Shown: piece after piece, positions 37,190 through 46,931 of the stretch
How positions within the stretch are numbered: the stretch's first letter is position 1
Layout: each line of letters begins with the position of its first letter
Source of the DNA: Lautropia sp.
Lineage (GTDB): Bacteria > Pseudomonadota > Gammaproteobacteria > Burkholderiales > Burkholderiaceae_E
Direction: 5' to 3'
DNA: 60,377 nucleotides
Assembly (NCBI GenBank): GCA_030523825.1
Contig: JAUNHU010000006.1
Location: forward strand, 1 to 60,377
The notes under the pieces: generated by a model
Told to the model about the DNA's origin: nothing
Seen by the model: the letters and a program-made list of their open reading frames with translations, nothing else
The model's database searches: none
Translations under genes and position numbers: made by a program

Positions 37190-38338
37190 TTATGCCAGCC
37201 CGGCCGCAGCACTCGCCAGCGCCAGGAGGACTGCGCTCAGCCACACCACCCGCCTGGCTTGATGCAGCGCAAACGGCAACTGCGCTGCAGATGGTGGCGG
37301 TGCCGTTTCATTCAGACGATACACACCGGGCTTGCCCAGACTGACCCCAATCTGCAGGGCCATCGCGGCCATCGGCCAGCCGCTGTTGGGCGATGGCGTG
37401 CGTTTGGCCTCGTGGCACAGCACCCGCCAGCACCGCGCGGACGGGATCTTGCCTGCCGGCATCGGATCGGCCGGGCCGGACATCAGCAGCAGCGCCGTCA
37501 GCCTCGCGGGTATCCAGTTCAGCACGTCATCGGCACGCGCTGCCCATTTGCCAGCCCATTGCCAGTAGCGCCCCGAGCGTTCGCCCGGGTAACCCCACAT
37601 GGCATCGGCGGTATTGGCAAAACGATAAAGTGCCGCTCCGGGCAGACCCAGCAGCGCAAACCAGAAAAGCGGTGCCACCACCGAATCATTCAGGTTTTCG
37701 GCAAGGGTTTCGATGGCGGATTCACGAACTCCTGCTTCATCGAGTGTCATCACGTCCCGGCTCACCAGCCATTTCAGCCGCTCGCGCCCTGCCCCCAGCG
37801 ATGCCGACAGCGCGTTCTCCACCGCCCGCACCTCGTCACGCAGCATCCGCCATGACAGCATCGGTTTCAGGCACAGCGCCATCAGCGGCACGCCAATCCA
37901 GAACGGCAGGCTCAGGATGAGATGTTGCACGAGCCATGCCAGTGCGGTAACGACGAGCGCGCCCAACAACCATGCAAGCGCGCCGCGCAGGAAGGCACCC
38001 GGCGCGTGCTTCTGCCATCGTCGGTCTGCTTGCAGAACTGGCTGCTGTGATGTTGTTTTTGCCTGCCCTTTGCCGCCCCCCTTTTCCGTGGCGTCCTGGG
38101 GAAAAGCATCTTCACTCGCAGATTCTGGCGTACACGTTGATTCTTTCCCTCCTGAAGCGCTGTTGCCAGAGGCATTGGATACCGGCGGGGCCACCCACGG
38201 CGTGAGATTCTGCAGGTAATTGCCCATCCAGACCACCGGGTGCCAGCGCGCCGGGGGTTCGCCAAAACGCAGGTCGATGATGAGCGCGAGCAGCGGCGGT
38301 GTCACGGCGACGAGAAATGACGGAAAGTCGGCACTCAT
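37190..38338 (-). CDS. cbiB: CbiB/CobD, adenosylcobinamide-phosphate synthase
   Basis: 382 aa membrane protein joining aminopropanol phosphate to adenosylcobyric acid. The family opening DLRFGEPPARWHPVVWMGN and the ETLAENLNDSVVAPLFWF core are clear, as are RFANTADAMWGY and the ARADDVLNWIPARLTA region. Between residues about 50 and 105 there is a hydrophilic insert rich in Ser, Gly, Lys and Gln, not usual for the family. It is coupled closely to the decarboxylase gene downstream, which fits a substrate hand-over. Confidence 0.94.
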   Translation of the reverse strand: MSADFPSFLVAVTPPLLALIIDLRFGEPPARWHPVVWMGNYLQNLTPWVAPPVSNASGNSASGGKESTCTPESASEDAFPQDATEKGGGKGQAKTTSQQPVLQADRRWQKHAPGAFLRGALAWLLGALVVTALAWLVQHLILSLPFWIGVPLMALCLKPMLSWRMLRDEVRAVENALSASLGAGRERLKWLVSRDVMTLDEAGVRESAIETLAENLNDSVVAPLFWFALLGLPGAALYRFANTADAMWGYPGERSGRYWQWAGKWAARADDVLNWIPARLTALLLMSGPADPMPAGKIPSARCWRVLCHEAKRTPSPNSGWPMAAMALQIGVSLGKPGVYRLNETAPPPSAAQLPFALHQARRVVWLSAVLLALASAAAGLA

Positions 38339-38467
38339 GAAATCGTCTGCGGCCTGGAAGTCTGCAGCGCGGACACTACCCGTGTTTCATCGCAGACAGG
38401 AAGACACCCAACAATGGCTGCGATCGACATCGGCTGGGCAGCCTCGGTTTCTTTCAGGCGCATGCCT

Positions 38468-38929
38468 TCATGCTGCCGTACAGTGTGCGCCGTCTTCTCC
38501 CTCGTCGTCTTCTCCGACAAAACCGGGGCCCTGATGGAAGATCAGCGATTGCACGGGCTTGCCGCCCAGCAGGTGCTCGTCGATGATGCGCTGCATGTTG
38601 TCGGGCGTCACGTTGTAATACCAGACACCGTCGGGTTGCACGCAGAGAATCGGCCCACCCTTGCAGGCAGCAAAACAACTGGTGCGGGTGCGCTTCACGC
38701 GCAGGTCGCCAGTGGTGAGGCCTGCTTCCTTCAGTCGTGCGCCCAGGCTCTCGAACAGCGCTTCCGATTCGCCACCCTGCGTGCAGCGCGGGCCGGTGCA
38801 CAGCAGCAGATGCCGGCGATAGACGCCGATTTTCGGCTTGACGACCGGCGGGGGCGTGGATTCGGCCGGCTGGGCCGAGGGGGCTGTGTTGTCGGGGGCC
38901 ACGGCGGGAGAAGAAGAAATGCTGCTCAT
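38468..38929 (-). CDS. Thioredoxin-fold [2Fe-2S] ferredoxin in the cobalamin cluster
   Basis: 153 aa from ATG 38929. After a low-complexity Ser/Pro/Ala lead of about 35 residues comes a shethna-type ferredoxin domain: YRRHLLLCTGPRCTQGGES supplies two Cys (C-x4-C), and TSCFAACKGGPILCV supplies the others. Similar proteins sit in cobalamin clusters of many proteobacteria and are thought to supply electrons, perhaps for cobalt reduction or the CbiJ-like step, but that is not established. The tail is acidic. Confidence 0.85.
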   Translation of the reverse strand: MSSISSSPAVAPDNTAPSAQPAESTPPPVVKPKIGVYRRHLLLCTGPRCTQGGESEALFESLGARLKEAGLTTGDLRVKRTRTSCFAACKGGPILCVQPDGVWYYNVTPDNMQRIIDEHLLGGKPVQSLIFHQGPGFVGEDDEGEDGAHCTAA

Positions 38930-39102
38930 GTCGGAATCCAGGTGACGTGTGTTGATCGGGATGCCTTTGCGACGAGGCAATATCCGGACACCGTGCCGTG
39001 TCCGGTGCGGAAGGACTGAATGGCATGCGCTGCTTCCCGGGCCTGAAGATGACAGGGAAGCAGACATGCACCAGAGGGGTCAGGGAAAGATCCTGCCCGG
39101 AT

Positions 39103-40164
39103 TCAGGATTCCCCGGCGTCTGCCGCTTCGGAAGCGTCTGCGGCGCGTTTTCCGCGTTTTTCCTTCACGGGTTCCACCCAGGGTTCATCCAGTGCCTGCT
39201 GGATGTAATCGGCGGGCAGACGATGCTGTCTTGCCAGCTCATCCACACTGACACCGCCGGCATGGTCAGCCGCAAGGTTTTCGAGCCATCCCTGAAGCCC
39301 GGTGGACAGCGAACGTCCCGAGCGCTCACCTTCGCGCAGCCCGTGGCCGCCTTCCACATCGTATTTGTTGGCGTAACCGCGCGGTGTCACCATGAGGCCG
39401 TGACGCAGTTCGGTGTTGCTGTTGCCGATCAGCACGGTCGACAGCATACCGATGTCGGCCTCTGCCATGTGAGCAAGTGTGGTGAATTCGATCTTCTCGC
39501 GACGACGGTAGGCGCTTTTCACGATGGCAACCGGCGTGTCGGGCGAGCGATGGCGCAGGAAAAGACGCTGTGCCTCGACGATCTGCCGGGTGCGACGGCC
39601 GCTCTTGGGGTTGTAGAGTGCCACGACGAAATCGGCGCTTGCTGCCGCATCGAGCCGGCGCGCAATCGTGGGCCACGGCGTGAGCAGGTCCGACAGCGAG
39701 ATCGAGCAGAAATCGTGGGTGAGCGGCGCGCCCACCAGCGCTGCGCAGCTATTGATGGCCGATGCACCGGGAATCACTTCCACCTCGATGCCCTCGCCCA
39801 CGATGCGGCGCACGCTGCCGTCCTCGTTTTCCTCGACATGCACCTCGGGTGGGGTCCAGCCAGCCTGGAACAGCACCTCGAAGGTGGGACCGGCCATGCC
39901 GTAGACACCGGCATCACCCGAGGAGATGAGTGCCACCTTCTTGCCTTCTTTTGCACGGGCCAGTGCCTCGATGGCGCGATCGAGTTCCTCGGTCATGCTC
40001 TTGCGGATGATCTCCTTGCCTTCAAGAAGATCGGCCACGAGCTTGATGTAGGTGACGTAGCCGATGACGGTATCGGCCTCGGCAATAGCCGCGCGGGCAC
40101 GGGCCGTCATGTGTTCGGCACTGCCGGGGCCAATGCCCACCAGCATGATTTTTCCTGCAGACAT
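39103..40164 (-). CDS. cbiH: CbiH/CobJ, precorrin-3B C17-methyltransferase
   Basis: 353 aa SAM-dependent ring-contraction enzyme. ATG 40164 has GGGAG upstream. The tetrapyrrole-methylase signature is seen in VGIGPGSAEHMT, SSGDAGVYGMAG and VIPGASAINSCAALVGAPL, and the CobJ-type ending LIGNSNTELRHGLMVTPRGYANKY is clear. About 90 residues after that point form a charged C-terminal extension with a short helical segment (VSVDELARQH), not typical of CbiH. Whether cobalt is already inserted depends on CbiX; the cluster suggests yes. Confidence 0.93.
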   Translation of the reverse strand: MSAGKIMLVGIGPGSAEHMTARARAAIAEADTVIGYVTYIKLVADLLEGKEIIRKSMTEELDRAIEALARAKEGKKVALISSGDAGVYGMAGPTFEVLFQAGWTPPEVHVEENEDGSVRRIVGEGIEVEVIPGASAINSCAALVGAPLTHDFCSISLSDLLTPWPTIARRLDAAASADFVVALYNPKSGRRTRQIVEAQRLFLRHRSPDTPVAIVKSAYRRREKIEFTTLAHMAEADIGMLSTVLIGNSNTELRHGLMVTPRGYANKYDVEGGHGLREGERSGRSLSTGLQGWLENLAADHAGGVSVDELARQHRLPADYIQQALDEPWVEPVKEKRGKRAADASEAADAGES

Positions 40165-40224
40165 TCTTTCTCCCGAATGAATCCGGGCCATCAGTGGCCC
40201 GGACAAGGTGCATGAGTGGCTGGG

Positions 40225-40872
40225 TCAGGCCGCGTTGCTGACGCGCGCGTGCCAGCTTTCATCAAAGGACAGTTGCTGGAGTTTTCCGGGCTGGAAGCGC
40301 CGTCCCAGCAGAACCAGTGCAATGGTGAGGAAGGGTTCCACGGCCACCAGCAGCAGGTAGGACGCTGCGAAGCTCGCCCAGTCGGCAACGGGTGCAGGAT
40401 CGGCACTGATCGACAGCCAGAAGCCCACCATCAGCGTCACGCCGGTGTAATACACGGCATCGAGACTGAGCACGTTTGGCAGCGTGAGCCGCGCCAGGCG
40501 CTTGCCCAGCGTGTGATGCACCACAACCAGTGGCACGGCCAGGCTCAGGAAATTCACGGCCAGATGCACCAGATCACCCGGCTCGAAAAGCACGGCCTGC
40601 AGGAACAGGCCAAGCGCAAAACCGAAAAGGGTCGGAACATATCCAAAGAGCAGATAGATGGGCATGGCCCCCACCAGGTGCAGTTCCGACGGACCGACCG
40701 GCATGTGCCAGAGCTGCATCAGAATCGAGAAGAAAACGGCTGCCAGCAGCGTGCGCAGCAGGTTGGCCGGCCGGGTGAACAGCGGCCGGGCATGCGTGAC
40801 AAGCAGCCCTGCTGCAGCAACAGCCGCACCAGTCAGTTTGGGCTCTGAAAGAATGCCGATTTCGATGTGCAT
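40225..40872 (-). CDS. CbiM-like ECF cobalt transporter membrane component
   Basis: 215 aa with six hydrophobic segments. The N-terminus MHIEIGILSEPK echoes the CbiM metal-binding start MHIMEG; HMPVGPSELHLVGA and VHLAVNFLSLAVPL match the membrane core. In ECF systems CbiM recognises Co2+. CbiN, CbiQ and CbiO are not in the window, so it must work alone or with partners elsewhere. The position inside a B12 cluster supports cobalt as substrate. Confidence 0.8.
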   Translation of the reverse strand: MHIEIGILSEPKLTGAAVAAAGLLVTHARPLFTRPANLLRTLLAAVFFSILMQLWHMPVGPSELHLVGAMPIYLLFGYVPTLFGFALGLFLQAVLFEPGDLVHLAVNFLSLAVPLVVVHHTLGKRLARLTLPNVLSLDAVYYTGVTLMVGFWLSISADPAPVADWASFAASYLLLVAVEPFLTIALVLLGRRFQPGKLQQLSFDESWHARVSNAA

Positions 40873-40930
40873 GATGATCCTCCGGTTGGGTCAATGGGCA
40901 CGGAAAAGCCAGCCAGCAGAACGCTCGCGT

Positions 40931-41425
40931 TCAGCCATGAGTGGCATGGGGAGGCACGACATCCCCTGACGGGGCGTGCTGGATGCGCGCCACCGACACC
41001 GTGGCATTCCTGCCGTCGGGGCCGCGCAATTTCAGTTTCTCGATCAGCAGTGCAGACATGGGTGCAGGCTTCAGAAGATCTGAGGTCATGAGCGGCGTGG
41101 CGTGCTGAATGCCCTGCCCCGCCACCAGCAGGGCCGCAGCCTCACTCACCGATGGCGTGCCGGTATACTTGCGGACCGTTTCGCTGGGATTGGGCACCGG
41201 CACGTCAGCCAGTTGCGCTGCAGAAAAGAAGCGGATCGGCATCTGCCGCGCCCGCATCAGTTCGTGCATGGCTTCTTCATCGGCCTTCAGGTCGATCGAG
41301 GCCAGTGCCTTCACATCGGCCCAGCTGGCGCCAAGGGCAAACAACGCCTGGTCGATGACTTCCGCCACCGTGGCGTAGGGCGTTCCCCGGTCGCAACCAA
41401 GCCCCAAGGCGAGCGTGGTCTTCAT
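40931..41425 (-). CDS. cobE: CobE / CbiG C-terminal-domain protein
   Basis: 164 aa from ATG 41425, with AGGAG upstream. LGLGCDRGTPYATVAEVIDQAL and LASIDLKADEEAMHEL are the CobE/CbiG-C signature. In one-piece CbiG this domain follows the N-terminal part; here it is a separate gene 46 bases after it. The pair likely performs the ring-A lactone opening that releases the C2 fragment. Confidence 0.9.
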   Translation of the reverse strand: MKTTLALGLGCDRGTPYATVAEVIDQALFALGASWADVKALASIDLKADEEAMHELMRARQMPIRFFSAAQLADVPVPNPSETVRKYTGTPSVSEAAALLVAGQGIQHATPLMTSDLLKPAPMSALLIEKLKLRGPDGRNATVSVARIQHAPSGDVVPPHATHG

Positions 41426-41471
41426 GCGAAATCTCCTGCCAGATGTGCCGGGCTCATGCAGGTGCGAGCCT

Positions 41472-42404
41472 TCATGCCTTGCCCGCGGCGTTTGTGCCCT
41501 GCTGGGCGGTTCCGGCGATTGCTGTGTGCGATCCATTTGCCTGCACGCCAGCTGTTGCACTGCTCGTAGCATGCGCGGACGGCATAGGCACACCGTCATC
41601 GTCGCCTTGCCCCACCGGCGGGCGATAGACCACCAGCCGCTCGGCCCATTGCTGCCAGAAATCTTCTGCAACCGGCTGATGCGTGATCCAGAGCACCGCC
41701 CTGTGATGTTCCGGCCGAACCTGCGAGAAGCTGTTGAGCACTTCGATGTTGGCTGGCAGCGGCGTGCTGCGTGTCCACCAGTGGCGGCTGCCGGTTTCCT
41801 GCACGAGGGCGATCGGCTCGGCGTTGACGACGGCAGCCGACACCCGGGTGATGTTGATCTTGGGCGCTTCCACCTTCCAGCCGAGATGGCGGCCAAGGAT
41901 GTCTACGGCGACAGTCTTTCCGGCGTCCGACGCCGTGGTGAGCACCGGCGTGGCACCGAGGACTGCGGCAACCTTCTCGGCCCATTCGTTGGCGCCACCC
42001 ACGTGGCCCGACAGCATCGGGATCACGAACTGCCCGAGATCATCGACAACGATGACACCCGGGTCTTCTTCCTTGCTCTTGAGATGAGGCGCAATCAGGC
42101 GTACCACGGCGCCCAGCGACACGAAGCAGATGATCTGGTCGTGGTTTGCCATCATCGGGCCGACGTGGTCCTTCAGCGCACCCTGATAGGCCGTGACCGG
42201 ATTGGGCAGGCCATCAAACACCGGCGCGAATTTCTCCGAGGTGATGACATGTGCCTCAGGAATGGCACGCGCCAGTTCGGCTGCCTGCGCCGTGCCGTGC
42301 TTGGTGATGGCCAGCAGGCAGATGCGAACGCCCTGCGTGTCGAGAGTGCCCAGCTCGGTTGCGGGTCGGAAGTTTTCGGCGGAAGCGCTGGCAGGCATGT
42401 TCAT
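41472..42404 (-). CDS. cbiG: CbiG N-terminal and central domains
   Basis: 310 aa. RICLLAITKHGTAQAAELAR, then ICFVSLGAVVRLIAPHLKSKEEDPGVIVVDD and FVIPMLSGHVGGANEWA are diagnostic of CbiG, the cobalt-precorrin-5A hydrolase. The central domain follows (YRPP region). The C-terminal domain is encoded next door. The last 45 residues are a Ser/Ala/Thr/Gly tail. Its presence argues for the cobalt-early pathway. Confidence 0.93.
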   Translation of the reverse strand: MNMPASASAENFRPATELGTLDTQGVRICLLAITKHGTAQAAELARAIPEAHVITSEKFAPVFDGLPNPVTAYQGALKDHVGPMMANHDQIICFVSLGAVVRLIAPHLKSKEEDPGVIVVDDLGQFVIPMLSGHVGGANEWAEKVAAVLGATPVLTTASDAGKTVAVDILGRHLGWKVEAPKINITRVSAAVVNAEPIALVQETGSRHWWTRSTPLPANIEVLNSFSQVRPEHHRAVLWITHQPVAEDFWQQWAERLVVYRPPVGQGDDDGVPMPSAHATSSATAGVQANGSHTAIAGTAQQGTNAAGKA

Positions 42405-42480
42405 GACAGGAGTATGGATAGCAGAAGCGGAACGAAGGTTTGAAAAAAGCGGAAAGCGTGGAGTCGCGAGTGGGCGGGCG

Positions 42481-43302
42481 TTAGCCCTCTACCGCGTCTG
42501 CTTCGCCGGCGGTAGCGGACGCGGATTTCTTCAGGCATCCCTTGATGCGTTCGCCGCGCACGCGGTGCGGGTTGTGGATGAGCATCAGGGACAGGTAGGC
42601 GATTTTCGTGCCGCGCAGCGCGTGCAGGGCCTCGCCGCTCAGCGAGCGCTCATCGGGTGCCCCCACCTTCTCGATGTAGTGGGCGTTGTCGATCAGGTCG
42701 TGCGCCACCAGCCAGTCGAGCAGGTCATCGATGATCGGCTTGATCTTCATCAGCACGAGCGTGTCGAAATCCGGCAACAGGCGCGTCAGCATTGAAACAC
42801 CGTAGGCGGCTGGCACCACGGCAATGGTGTCATCCTGTTCGGCCAGTGGCATGTCCACCGCCACGCTGGCAGCGGTGAAGGAATTGATGCCGGAAAACAC
42901 CGGGGTTTCGATGCGCGGATCTTGCGCACGCACGGTGCGCGCCAGATGCCCGAAGGTGGCGTAGGTGCTGGCATCGCCCTCCACCAGAAAGAGCACGTCG
43001 CGCCCGGCTTCCAGCCACGGCAGCACGGTGTCGGTGGCCTTTGCCCAGGCGCGCGCCAGCTTCTCTGCGTCGTGCGTCATCGGAAACACCAGCGACTCGT
43101 GCTGCGCCACGGGCTCCAGCCCCGCACGTTGCACGATCTCGAAGGCATAGCTGGGCGTCTTGCCGCTGCGTACCGGATACACCCAGACCGTGTCGCGGCG
43201 TTCGAGCTGCTTCCAGGCCCCCCGCGTGATGAGATCGGGATTGCCGGGGCCGAGCGAGACGCCGATGAGCCGACCGGGTTTTGTGTTGGCAACAATCGTC
43301 AT
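42481..43302 (-). CDS. cbiL: CbiL/CobI, precorrin-2 C20-methyltransferase
   Basis: 273 aa. SAM-binding motifs are GVSLGPGNPDLITRGAW near residue 13, LVEGDASTYATF near 105 and FSGINSFTAASVAVDMPL near 135, all as in CbiL. It adds the C20 methyl that allows ring contraction. ATG 43302 overlaps the stop of cbiET by four bases (ATGA). The last 20 residues are Ala/Glu-rich. Confidence 0.94.
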   Translation of the reverse strand: MTIVANTKPGRLIGVSLGPGNPDLITRGAWKQLERRDTVWVYPVRSGKTPSYAFEIVQRAGLEPVAQHESLVFPMTHDAEKLARAWAKATDTVLPWLEAGRDVLFLVEGDASTYATFGHLARTVRAQDPRIETPVFSGINSFTAASVAVDMPLAEQDDTIAVVPAAYGVSMLTRLLPDFDTLVLMKIKPIIDDLLDWLVAHDLIDNAHYIEKVGAPDERSLSGEALHALRGTKIAYLSLMLIHNPHRVRGERIKGCLKKSASATAGEADAVEG

Positions 43303-44633
43303 GTCAGATTCTGTTTTGTCGCACACACCAGCCACACCGGGCTTTCCGGCACCAGACGGGTCATGTGCAGGATGGGTTTGCTGCGTGACGCCTGCAGGTG
43401 CAGCACGTCCCAGTCGAGGGTGAACTCACCGGATTCGGAAGTGTCCTTGTCGCAGGCTTTCAGCGTGTCGAGCGCGGTTGCCATGTTTTCCAGCGTCACG
43501 AAGTTCATCACGAGCTGGCCGCCGGGTTTCAGGCGATGCAGCGACAGGCGGATCAGGTCGGCCAGTTCGCCCCCCGAGCCGCCGATGAAGATGGCATCCG
43601 GGTCGGGCCAGGCATTGAGGCCATTGGGGGCCTTGTCGTGCAGCAGCGTGTAGTTGCTGACGCCAAAGGCCGCGTGGTTCTGGCGGACGATGGCCACGTC
43701 GTGCTCGTTCTTCTCGATGGCGTAGACATGGCCACGCCGGCACAGGCGCGCTGCTTCGAGGCCCACCGAGCCGCTGCCGGCACCGATGTCCCAGACGATG
43801 CTGTCTTGGCGCAATTGCAGCCGGGCCAGCGACACCGCGCGGATTTCCTGCTTGGTGATGAGGCCACCGCTGCCGTCACCCTTGGGCTGACGCATGTGAT
43901 AAGTGCTGTCGGCCTGACCAAGCAGCACCGGATTCTGCCGCGGGCGCACACGCCAGAGCACCACCACGTTGAGTGATGCAAACTGCATGCTGACGCAATC
44001 GCGGGGTGAAAGCTGCGGATGCACCTTTTCATCGGGTTGCAGCAGGTTCTCTGCCACCGCCATCTGGAAGTCTTCTTCCATGCCTTCGATGCAGATCAGT
44101 TCGGCAATGCGCGCCGGCGTGTTGTCGGGGCTGGTGAAAACCATCAGCCGGTCGTGCGCACGCAGCGCCTGTGCCAGCGCGTGCAACCCGTGCTCCGGAC
44201 CGGCACCCTGCTGCCAGTGACCGGCATCCTTCGCATGAACGGAGACGATTTTCGCATCCTGCCAGGCGAGGCCCACGCGGGCACAGGCCAGTTGCAGGGT
44301 GGAAATGTTGGGCAGGATGTCGAGTGCCTCGATGCAGAGACGTGATGCCAGCCAGGCGGCAATGCCGTGACAGAGCGGGTCGCCAGTGGCGAGCACCACC
44401 ACGGTCTTGTCGGCATCACGCGCAGCCTGAATCCATTCGGGAACCGTCTTCATCTGGCCGGTGAGATCGTGTTGCTCTGCATCTGCCTTGAACACGTCAG
44501 AAAAAAGTGCCAGCGTGCGCGAGGCGCCAATCACGACATCGGCGGTGCGAATGTGGGCGAGTGCCGTGGCGCTGAGGCTGGAAACACCATCATCGAGAAC
44601 GCCGATGACTCGGCAGGGATTCGGATCAGTCAT
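43299..44633 (-). CDS. cobL: CobL (CbiE-CbiT fusion), precorrin-6B C5,15-methyltransferase/decarboxylase
   Basis: 444 aa fusion. Residues 1-215 are CbiE (VIGVLDDGVSSLS, VLATGDPLCHGIA); residues 230-444 are CbiT (RAVSLARLQLRQDSIVWDIGAGSGSVGLEAARL). The junction carries the fusion-typical GLITKQEIRAVSLARL. It methylates C5 and C15 and decarboxylates the C12 side chain. ATG 44633 is the first good start; the frame upstream to 44714 lacks homology. Confidence 0.95.
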   Translation of the reverse strand: MTDPNPCRVIGVLDDGVSSLSATALAHIRTADVVIGASRTLALFSDVFKADAEQHDLTGQMKTVPEWIQAARDADKTVVVLATGDPLCHGIAAWLASRLCIEALDILPNISTLQLACARVGLAWQDAKIVSVHAKDAGHWQQGAGPEHGLHALAQALRAHDRLMVFTSPDNTPARIAELICIEGMEEDFQMAVAENLLQPDEKVHPQLSPRDCVSMQFASLNVVVLWRVRPRQNPVLLGQADSTYHMRQPKGDGSGGLITKQEIRAVSLARLQLRQDSIVWDIGAGSGSVGLEAARLCRRGHVYAIEKNEHDVAIVRQNHAAFGVSNYTLLHDKAPNGLNAWPDPDAIFIGGSGGELADLIRLSLHRLKPGGQLVMNFVTLENMATALDTLKACDKDTSESGEFTLDWDVLHLQASRSKPILHMTRLVPESPVWLVCATKQNLT

Positions 44634-44802
44634 CTGGGCAGGTTCCGGGGAAACGAATACTTTCCCGCAAGACGGGGAAAAGCCAATGGGGAGGTGGTCA
44701 GTACAGGCAGGCACGGTTCCGGCGAGCGGGTCTGGCCGCCGGGGGGCATGTGTCCGCGCTCACGGCTGGCAGACAGGAAGGTGCGCAGGAAAATTTCCAT
44801 CG

Positions 44803-46026
44803 TCATTCGTCCGTGTCGAAATCGGCGGAATGCGTGTGCGAAATGCCGGTGCGACCGGCGGTGGCAGGTTTTTCGCGCTCGTCGGCAGGGCCGGAGAGCA
44901 CATCGGCAACCAGGTTGCCATCGAAATCGCAGAGCAGCACGCGAATCTGGAAGGCGTTGCCGTAGCGCTCGGGCGCGCGCAGGGTGTCGATGGCAGCGTG
45001 GCAGAGCGCGTTGTGGAAGGCATCTCCCAGACCACGCTCCACCATCAGTTCGGCACCGAACCGCGCGGTCTTGGCCTCGGCAATGGCCTTGCAGTCTTCT
45101 TCGGTGGCACCAATTTTACGGGCAATGTCCGACACCAGTTCGGTATCGACGACGTTGCGATTGGCGTGGGTGATGGTTTCGCCCTGCGCGATCTTGGTGA
45201 GTTTGCCCACCATCACGCCCAGCACCACCTGCCGGATGCCCTGTGCCACGACCTCGTCCAGCGCATAGCGCAGGAAATCACCCATCTGCACGAAGCAGGC
45301 ATTGGGAAGCTCCGGCCGGGTCTTGCGCATTTCCGTCATGGCAAAGGCTTCGCTGCGACCGCCGGTGGTGAGCACCACCACATCGTGCCCCAGCGTGGCC
45401 GCCACCTGAATGCCCTGCACCACGCTGGCCCGCCAGGCGCTGGTGGAATACGGGCGCACGATGCCACTGGTGCCCAGGATGCTGATGCCTCCCAGAATGC
45501 CCAGCCGTGCATTGGTGGTCTTTTTCGCCATCTGCTCGCCTTCAGGCACGCTGATGGTCACTTCCATGCCGTGCGCATCCAGCAGTTCGGCAGCCACTTC
45601 ACGCAGGTTGTCGGCAATGTTGGTGCGAGGCACCGGGTTGATGGCCGGGCCGCCAATTTCCAGCCCCAGACCGGGCATCGTCACCGTGCCCACGCCCTCG
45701 CCTGCCTTGAAGACAAGCTGACCGGGCGCATCGAGCAGGCGCAGATCGACGGTGAGGTGGGCGCCATCGGTACAGTCGGGGTCGTCGCCGGCAAACTTGC
45801 GGACATAGGCGTGCGCGACGCGCTGATGCCCTTCACCGTGGATGCTTCCGTCGTTTACCTCGAAACGGACACGATCACCGTTGGGCAGCAGGCTTTCGAT
45901 GGTGTCGGGTACCTGACCGCTGACGAGCCCGACGGCGCAGGCACGCGCAGCGGCGGCCGAGCACGCGCCGGTGCTGAAGCCGGTACGTGTGCCGCGTTCG
46001 GCCTTGTCTGCAGATCTGCTTCGCAT
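44803..46026 (-). CDS. cbiD: CbiD, cobalt-precorrin-5B C1-methyltransferase
   Basis: 407 aa. The family opening RTGFSTGACSAAAARAC, the ISVPEGEQMAKKTTNARLGI block, GISILGTSGIVRPYS and VVVLTTGGRSEAFA are all present. CbiD is specific to the cobalt-early pathway. The C-terminal 30 residues are polar. ATG 46026 lies 87 bases after cbiC. Confidence 0.95.
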   Translation of the reverse strand: MRSRSADKAERGTRTGFSTGACSAAAARACAVGLVSGQVPDTIESLLPNGDRVRFEVNDGSIHGEGHQRVAHAYVRKFAGDDPDCTDGAHLTVDLRLLDAPGQLVFKAGEGVGTVTMPGLGLEIGGPAINPVPRTNIADNLREVAAELLDAHGMEVTISVPEGEQMAKKTTNARLGILGGISILGTSGIVRPYSTSAWRASVVQGIQVAATLGHDVVVLTTGGRSEAFAMTEMRKTRPELPNACFVQMGDFLRYALDEVVAQGIRQVVLGVMVGKLTKIAQGETITHANRNVVDTELVSDIARKIGATEEDCKAIAEAKTARFGAELMVERGLGDAFHNALCHAAIDTLRAPERYGNAFQIRVLLCDFDGNLVADVLSGPADEREKPATAGRTGISHTHSADFDTDE

Positions 46027-46113
46027 GAGTCGAGAGATATTCCTTGTGGGCTGTGGTGGATGCCGGACAGAGCGTGACGGGCTGCTGGCGCTTTGCCGGG
46101 GGGCGCAGCGTGT

Positions 46114-46806
46114 TCAGGCAGCGCCCTGCTTCTGCGCCTGCTCGGCCAGCGCCAGCAGTGCGTGCAGGGCAGCAACCACCAGCGTCGAGCCGCCCTTGCG
46201 GCCGTCGATGACGATCCAGGGAACTTCGTTGACCTCGGCCATCATCGCCTTGCTTTCGGCGGCCGAGACGAAGCCCACTGGCATGCCGACAACCAGCGCC
46301 GGGCGCACGTTTTCCTCGCGGATGAGGCGAACGAGTTCGATGAGCGCGGTGGGGGCATTGCCGACAGCCACCACCTGATCGTTCAGCAGACCCAGCCGGT
46401 GCGCCTTGCGCATGGCCTGCACGGCGCGGGTGGTGTCTTCGGCCTTCGCCTGTTCGATCACATCCTCGTCGCTGATGAACTGCCGGGTGTCCACGCCGAA
46501 ATGCTTCAGGCGCGGGGCGGAAAGCCCGACGCAGATCATTTCCACGTCGGCGACGATGTGGCCGCCGCCTTTCGATTGCGCATCGAGCAGAAAGCGTTTG
46601 CCGGCCTCGACGGCATCGGGGTGAAAGCGCGTGAGCCCGTTGAACTCGAAATCGGCGTTGGCGTGGATCATCCGGCGCACGATCGGCCATTGTTCATCGG
46701 TATAGGCGTGAGGGCCGGCCTCCTCGTCGATGATGGCGAAGCTGCCGTGCTCGATGGCCTGGCCGGCGCGGGTCAGCTGTTCGGTGACGGTGTTGATGGT
46801 GCTCAT
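46114..46806 (-). CDS. cbiC: CbiC/CobH, precorrin-8X methylmutase
   Basis: 230 aa from ATG 46806. RMIHANADFEFNGLTRFHPDA carries the expected His at about residue 48. DVEMICVGLSAPRL, GNAPTALIELVRLI and VVGMPVGFVSAAESKA complete the pattern. It moves the C11 methyl to C12 to give hydrogenobyrinate or cobyrinate. Confidence 0.95.
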   Translation of the reverse strand: MSTINTVTEQLTRAGQAIEHGSFAIIDEEAGPHAYTDEQWPIVRRMIHANADFEFNGLTRFHPDAVEAGKRFLLDAQSKGGGHIVADVEMICVGLSAPRLKHFGVDTRQFISDEDVIEQAKAEDTTRAVQAMRKAHRLGLLNDQVVAVGNAPTALIELVRLIREENVRPALVVGMPVGFVSAAESKAMMAEVNEVPWIVIDGRKGGSTLVVAALHALLALAEQAQKQGAA

Positions 46807-46931
46807 GATGCGTATATCAGCGAAGAAAATTCTGATCGGACGAGGTCGGTGAATGTCACGGATGCACTGAGGCATGGCAAGAAAGCGCTGCCGTCACGCA
46901 ATGTGGCGGCTTTCGGATCATGCGCATGGTT

